Positions 61,538-64,000 of a stretch of DNA of 64,000 nt are shown here, piece after piece. The translations under genes were made by a program, and so were the position numbers. Numbering within the stretch: the first letter of the stretch is position 1; each line of letters starts with the position of its first letter. The notes under the pieces were generated by a model. That model ran no database searches and had not been told where the DNA came from. It worked only from the letters and a program-made list of their open reading frames with translations. Origin of the DNA: Theropithecus gelada (taxonomy: Eukaryota > Chordata > Mammalia > Primates > Cercopithecidae); NCBI RefSeq assembly GCF_003255815.1, contig NC_037674.1, positions 699,719 through 763,718 of the forward strand. Reading direction: 5' to 3'.

Positions 61538-61753
61538 AGAGTTGGCAAGCTTTTCCACAAAAGGATAGATAGAAAACACTTGAGGCTTTTTAGCCTACAT
61601 TCTCTCTCACAAATACTAAATGACTGGGTTGTGGTAAAGCAGTCATAGAAAGTATGTAAATGGATGGCTGTGGATGTGTTTCAATAAAATTATATTTATA
61701 GAAACAAGCAGGGGGTCAGATTTGACCCATGGACTATAGCTTGTCAAACTCTG
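61538..61753 (+). mobile_element. hAT (Charlie-type) non-autonomous element
   Basis: The ends agagttggcaagct and agcttgtcaaactct are inverted copies with a few differences. The interior has gaggctttttagcctacatt and gtttcaataaaattatattt, matching a common hAT MER family. Confidence 0.68.
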
Positions 61754-61784
61754 CTATTTACATTTTCTAGAACTTTATATTAAA

Positions 61785-63175
61785 AATGATATATATATAT
61801 ATTTGTTCTGGCTTCTTTCATTCAGCATAATTATTATGAGATTCATCCATGTGGTAGCATACATCAATAATTCATTCCTGTTATTACTGAGTAGTATTCC
61901 ATGGTTTGAATATGACACCATTTTTTTGGACGTACATTCACCTGTTGATGGATATTTGAATTGTTTCCAGTTTTTGACCATCAAGACTAAGACTGCAGTA
62001 AACATTGTGTTCAATTCTTTGTGTTACCTTGTGCTTTAATTTCTCTCGGGTAAATACTTCAAAGTGGAACGGTGGGTTCATATTGGTGGGTGTGTGGATC
62101 ACGTTTTTAAAAACTGCCACGCTGTTTTCTGGAATGGTTAAACAATTTTCCCACCAGCAGTGCTTGAAAGTTCCTGTTCCTTCATCTCCTTGTCAACATT
62201 CACTTTAGTCAGTGTTTTCGATTTTACACATTCGAAGGCAGACGGTGAAATGTCATTGTGGTTTTACTCCACGTTTCCCTAATGGCTAGTGATATTTGAC
62301 CATCTTTTCATGTACGCATTTGCCAGTGTTATATCTTCTTTGTTTAAAATATTTCCCATTTTAATTGGGTTGTTTGTTTACTTGTTGAATTTTGAGAATT
62401 AAAAAAATATATATATATTCTAGATATTAGTCTTTTATCAGATAGATGATTTGGAAATATTTTCTCCCAGTTTGTGGCTTTTTTCTACTTTTACTTGACA
62501 GCGCCCTTTGAAAAACAAGAATTCGTAATTTTGATAAAGTCCAATTAATATGATTTTTTTCTTTTCATATATTACGTTTTTAGTGTTATATCTAAGAAAA
62601 CCTTCAACTCAGGGTCAGAGATTTCTCCTGTATTTTCTTCCAGAAGTTTTATAGTTATGTTTTACATTTAGGCCTATAATCCGTTTGTATTAAATTTTGT
62701 GTATGATTAGTGAACAGATCAAAGTAAAAGTTATTTTGCATGTGAATATCCAACTGTTCCAGCACCGTATGTGGAAAAGACTTGTCCTTCTGTATTAAAC
62801 CACCATTGAATCTTTGCAAAAAAATCAATTGACCATAAATATGTGGGTATATTTTTGGATTCTCCATTGATCAATTTATTTTGATGCAATATCACACTGT
62901 TTTTATTGTTGTTGCTGTGTAATAAATCTTGAAGTGAGATAATGTATATTCTCAAACTTTGTTCTTCTTTTACTGAAGTTGTATTGGTTATTCTAGTCCT
63001 TTGCATTCTTATGTGATTTTTAGAATCAGTTTGTTAATTTCTACACAAAGGAATGCTGGGATTTATACAAAACATTCTTAGGAAAAATGAAAGAACACAT
63101 AAATAATTGGAGCTATATACTGTGTTTATAGATCAGAAGCTCCTATATTGTTAAAATGTTAATTTTTCCCAAATT
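61785..63175 (-). mobile_element. Old L1 3' part, reverse
   Basis: Contains gagtagtattccatggtttg, gttgatggatatttgaattg, gtcattgtggttttactcca and tattagtcttttatcagata in the order expected of a reverse L1 3' end. Frames are degraded. Confidence 0.75.
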
Positions 63176-63194
63176 AATTCATACATACCTCTCT

Positions 63195-63745
63195 GCCTCA
63201 AAGGAGTCCACCCTCTAGTTCCTGATGTTAATGGCCATATATGTTATATTACATAGCCAAGGAACTTTGCAGGTGGATTTAGGTTATAAACCTTCATAAA
63301 GGGAGATTTTTCTGGATTATCCAGGTAGATCCAATGTAATCACAAGGGCCCTTAAAAATAAAGTGGAAGACAGAAGAGCCAGTTAGAGAACTGTGACAGG
63401 CGAAGAGGCGGGAGAAATTTGAAGTGTGAGAGGGACTTTGCTGGCTTTGAAGATGGAGGAATGGAGGCATGAGGCTGGGAATGTGGGTGCCTCTGGAAGC
63501 TCAGCACAGCTTTTGGGTGACAGCCAGGAAGGAAACAGGGGCCTTAGTCCTACAGCTGCAGGGAACTGGATTATGTCAACACCTGAATGAGCAGAGAAAC
63601 ACATCTTCAGAGCCTCCAGACAGGAACGCAGCCCTGCCAACACTCTGTGGCTGTGACTTCATGAGACTCTAAGCAGACATTCGGCTGTAAACCAGCATCC
63701 TCTGACCTATGAAAACCATGATATAATAAATAGGTGTTATTTCAA
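63195..63745 (+). mobile_element. MaLR-type LTR (MLT1-like)
   Basis: Contains gccaaggaactttgcaggtg, tggattatccaggtagatcc, ggctttgaagatggaggaat, ggaacgcagccctgcc and ttatttcaagccactatgtc in the order of an ERVL-MaLR-type LTR. The exact subfamily is uncertain. Confidence 0.55.
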
Positions 63746-63756
63746 GCCACTATGTC

Positions 63757-64000
63757 TATTTATTTTTTATTTTTTATTGTACTTTAAGTTTTAGGGTACA
63801 TGTGCACAACATGCAGGTTTGTTACTTGTGTATACATGTGTCATGTTGGTGTGCTGCACCCATCAACTCGTCATTTACATTAGTTATATCTCCTAATGCT
63901 ATCCCTCCCCTGTCCCCCACCCCGGGTGTGTGGTGTTCCCCACCCTGTGTCCAAGTGATCTTATTGTTCAATTCCCACCTGTGAGTGAGAACATGCGGTG
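63757..64000 (-). mobile_element. L1 3' end, cut by window edge
   Basis: Reverse L1 tail and 3'UTR (gtactttaagttttagggta, ggtgtgctgcacccatcaac, gtgagtgagaacatgcggtg). It closely resembles the 3' ends at 9940 and 30480 and continues outside the window. Confidence 0.92.

Larger units (their letters stand above)
40527..64000 (+). other. OCA2: OCA2 intron 18 (5' part, continues past window)
   Basis: Non-coding from the exon 18 donor to the window end. It contains several LTR-like repeats, old L1 pieces, Alus, a hAT-type element, a MaLR-type LTR and the edge of another L1. Stretches with no recognised feature include 40530-42625, 43880-45050, 46540-47410, 50410-52050, 52450-53950, 55000-56220, 56440-57820 and 58945-60240. 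Several carry open frames of 60-200 codons on opposite strands at once, which is expected by chance in GC-rich DNA. No exon 19 candidate was seen. Confidence 0.85.

Noticed and set aside
40527..64000. OCA2 exon 19
   Set aside because: I looked for an exon that completes Gly651 and encodes WIAILGAIWLL, with a pyrimidine tract before it, and did not find one. It is presumed to lie beyond the window.

Overview
This window is mammalian genomic DNA from a primate. It holds the middle of one gene, OCA2 (the melanosomal P protein, oculocutaneous albinism type II), read on the + strand. Six consecutive coding exons can be placed exactly: exon 13 (81-205), 14 (3469-3607), 15 (25433-25565), 16 (34712-34859), 17 (37226-37283) and 18 (40418-40526). 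Together they encode P-protein residues 414 to 651, with GT-AG junctions and matching phases throughout. The rest is intron: the last 80 bases of intron 12, introns 13-17 complete, and about 23.5 kb of intron 18, in which I see no further coding exon. I see no second protein-coding gene, RNA gene or bacterial feature.

The organism is probably an Old World monkey rather than a human. Three Alus (28610-28914, 33748-34047, 60637-60932) carry a GGCCGGATCTC / AGGCTTGAG signature that I associate with cercopithecine AluYR subfamilies. The full-length L1 keeps a 5'UTR segment that the youngest ape L1s have lost. Exon 15 differs from the human protein, as I recall it, at two residues.

Layout. Intron 13 (206-3468) has an Alu fragment, a CCCCA simple repeat and an L1 tail. 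Intron 14 (3608-25432) is mostly an old plus-strand L1 (about 4790-17530). It was broken up by Alus, a MaLR-type LTR, a hAT fragment and, most recently, a complete 6,171-bp minus-strand L1 (9940-16110) with a perfect 15-bp target-site duplication. That L1 has an intact ORF1, a disabled ORF2 and an ORF0 reading frame lying in the OCA2 sense direction. A second truncated L1 and a roughly 20-copy, 39-bp minisatellite (21673-22470) follow. Intron 15 has further L1 and Alu copies. Introns 16 and 17 are short. Intron 18 contains a run of LTR-like repeats (45060-49150), old L1 pieces, a solo LTR7-like (HERV-H) LTR at 58012-58440, and a close inverted Alu pair.

I did not find a previously undescribed biological system. 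The observations most worth checking are the L1 ORF0/antisense-promoter unit pointing toward OCA2 exon 15, the 39-bp minisatellite with higher-order structure, a perfect CRE inside a degenerate repeat in intron 18, and the sense-oriented solo LTR. Repeat family names come from memory of consensus sequences; boundaries without a stated duplication are approximate.
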